This document shows, piece after piece, positions 62,315 to 64,000 of a stretch of 64,000 nt of DNA. The stretch's first letter is position 1, and each line of letters begins with the position of its first letter. Source of the stretch: Sisyra terminalis (Eukaryota > Arthropoda > Insecta > Neuroptera > Sisyridae); contig OY292280.1 in NCBI GenBank assembly GCA_958496175.1, forward strand, positions 20,894,001-20,958,000, given 5' to 3'. Below the pieces are notes generated by a model. The model was not told the DNA's origin and did not search any database. It saw only the letters and a program-made list of their open reading frames with translations. The position numbers and the translations under genes are program-made.

Positions 62315-62498
62315 CCAATGTGGATTCACATCTTTTCCGATCGTAACATGGAGCACCTATGGTTAAATTTTTTCCGGAAAATTCCATGAAAATCGTTCTG
62401 GTGACCATTTGATCAAAAGATTTAATTGGAATTTTCCGGCAAAATTTTAACCTTAGAAGCTCCATGTTACGATCGGAAAAGATGACTGACAGCATTGG
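62315..62498. repeat. Hairpin-forming palindrome centre, insert 3
   Basis: As in inserts 1 and 2. The right stem is altered (GATGACTGACAGCATTGG), so the outermost pairing is weaker. Confidence 0.82.
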
Positions 62499-63194
62499 AA
62501 ATTTTTTAGGCCCTTGATCTTTTTTTTTAAGAAAACAAATTTGTATTTAAATAGCATTAGCTAGCACAATAGGTGAATTTTAAATATCGAAAAAACCATT
62601 AACGATATCGAAAACTTTTGGTTTAATTGGATTTTTGTTTCGATCGTAACGTAATATAGCTATGGTGTGAATTTCATCGAGAAATTCGACAAACATTTTT
62701 TTGAAAAAAATCGACGTACATTTGGTCGACGAAATAAAATTTCTCAGGAGTGGAAAAAAAAAGTTTTTTCCCTTAAGCTTTTCCGGGACCAAATTTACAC
62801 CATCGATTGAGTAATTCAAGAGCTATCGAATGAGCCTACTATCGTTATCCTACGATCTATAGTTATCGCTCTAAATGGCTTTAAAGTTGGAAAAAGTGAA
62901 AAAAAACGCCAATTTAGGCCTACTTTTGGGATTTTTTAGAAAACCGGCCAAAAAATATTTCGCCAAAAAATGAAAAATTATATAATTAAAAATTATATTT
63001 AGGCTTTTCGGAGCGTAACTAAGCCATTCCCGAAATCCCATTTCACTAAATTCGAAAATTCGAGGTCCCCCCCCAAAAAAAAAAACGAAAAAATTGACTT
63101 CAGGATATGTTTTTTAGGCCTCCCGTGACGTAACTAAGCCATTCTCCGAATTCTACTTCCCGAAAATTCGTTCATTTTTCGAATTTTTCGGGAA

Positions 63195-63255
63195 TGACGT
63201 CATTGGGTGGTGACGTATGTGTGAAGTCATATATATATGAAAATGAGTGACGTCA
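63195..63255. promoter_or_regulatory. CRE-type cluster with decayed middle site, R3
   Basis: Perfect TGACGTCA at 63195 and 63248. The middle site is TGAAGTCA, as in R2. Confidence 0.55.
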
Positions 63256-63448
63256 CAAAACCACTGAGCAAAAATAAAATGATAAATATATTGCATCATC
63301 GATCGATCGATCATTTCCAACCCCGAAAGGCTGGAACTGTTCGATCGAATATTTCGATGATACAATGTCTGGAATGAGGAATTAATGATAATTAGTTATA
63401 TTATAAACTGTAAGGAAGAGAAATCAATTATTAGAAAATATAAAAATC

Positions 63449-63528
63449 CGGGACCAATCGGGATGCGAACCAGGGACCTCGACTCCGAACAACAGCAACG
63501 GCGACCAAGACGACTCGGCTATCAGATG
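63449..63528 (-). other. tRNA-like element type 1, R3
   Basis: Both boxes intact on the minus strand. It is the last of nine copies. Confidence 0.6.
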
Positions 63529-64000
63529 ATATATGTAAATGACCTTAAAACTCATACATAAACAATTCTTATGAGATTTTTGGAAAATTGAAAAAATATT
63601 TCGATCGAAGGAGTTGGAATTTTCCAAAAACCTTATAACCATAGCTGCTCCATGTTAAAGTTGGAAAATTTTACTAAAAACATTGCAACATTTTAAGATC
63701 CTTGATCCTTTTTGTCGACAAAAACCAATTTGTATTTCAAAAGAGTTTCTTCAGAAAATTAAAATTTATATATAATGAAAAATCGATAAGGACTTCAAAA
63801 AGTTGAGATATTTTTCGATATTGGCTTTATCGAATTATTCGATAATCTATCGAATAATATTGAACTTACCTTACTTACCTCTTCGTTGCATTATCTTAAC
63901 TTTTCTTTGTATCTTAACTCTGAAATATAAAATTCAAGAGGATTGGTGCGGAAAAACGAATTGAAAAAATATATTCAATTAAAATAAATTTATTAATATT

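Larger units (their letters stand above)
55671..64000 (+). repeat. Complex insert 3 (truncated by window end)
   Basis: Homologue of insert 1 at offset about +45895. It includes L3, the spacer, M3, hairpin and the first 1.5 kb of R3. L3 and M3 share private variants over more than 1.4 kb. Confidence 0.93.
59048..64000. repeat. Palindrome of insert 3 (right side cut by window)
   Basis: The left outer word TCATCCCTTAAACGAGC is at 59048 and the centre near 62406. The right arm continues past the window. Confidence 0.88.
62499..64000 (+). repeat. Core repeat, right arm R3 (partial)
   Basis: R-type, sharing the R2 variants (GTGAAGTCAT, TCATTTCCAACCCCG). The window ends before exon-like segments 3-4. 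The 41-nt segment is at 63879-63919. Confidence 0.88.

Noticed and set aside
9776..64000. Endogenous virus or LTR retrotransposon
   Set aside because: No gag, pol or env-like frame, no primer binding site and no LTR pair. The direct repeats are the L and R arms with an inverted copy between them.

Overview
This window holds no convincing intact protein-coding gene. It is repetitive, visibly AT-rich nuclear DNA of a eukaryote: long homogenised satellite arrays, tRNA-derived elements with A and B boxes, GT-AG splice-like borders and polyadenylation-like hexamers, with no bacterial gene, operon or Shine-Dalgarno pattern. An invertebrate, perhaps an insect, is my guess. The species, and whether this is pericentromere, sex chromosome or B chromosome, cannot be read from the sequence.

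Layout: (1) satellite array 1, 1-9775, about 29 tandem monomers of ~338 bp. (2) Complex insert 1, 9776-21204. (3) Array 2, 21205-23411, about 6.5 monomers. (4) Insert 2, 23412-34517. (5) Array 3, 34518-55670, about 62.5 monomers. (6) Insert 3, 55671 to the window end (truncated). The three inserts enter from the satellite at the same monomer position, and the two visible exits also match. Insert plus satellite is therefore one amplified higher-order unit with a very variable number of monomers.

Each insert contains a ~2.2 kb core three times in alternating orientation: left arm L (+), middle arm M (inverted), right arm R (+). M and R form a ~6.7 kb palindrome around a ~184 bp hairpin-forming centre. 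Each core carries a cluster of TGACGTCA palindromes, a tRNA-like element with A/B boxes, two stretches rich in CGATA/TATCG, a poly-C/poly-A tract and three exon-like segments with conserved splice borders. The spacer between L and M adds two further exon-like segments (the first encoding a signal-peptide-like start), a second tRNA-like element inside the presumed intron, and inverted relics of the satellite. The tail after R holds a third tRNA-derived element and a diverged satellite edge.

Sequence variants show exchange between arms. In insert 3, most of M carries variants specific to its own L arm, and a shorter patch is R-like. In insert 2, M has an L-like patch. In insert 1, one inverted satellite monomer (338 bp) is present that inserts 2 and 3 lack. 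Inside the arrays, multi-monomer units of 6, 8, 3 and 7 monomers are nearly identical, indicating recent local amplification. The nearest familiar parallel is a centromere-like or heterochromatic domain with inverted repeats and tRNA elements near satellite borders, but function is inference only.
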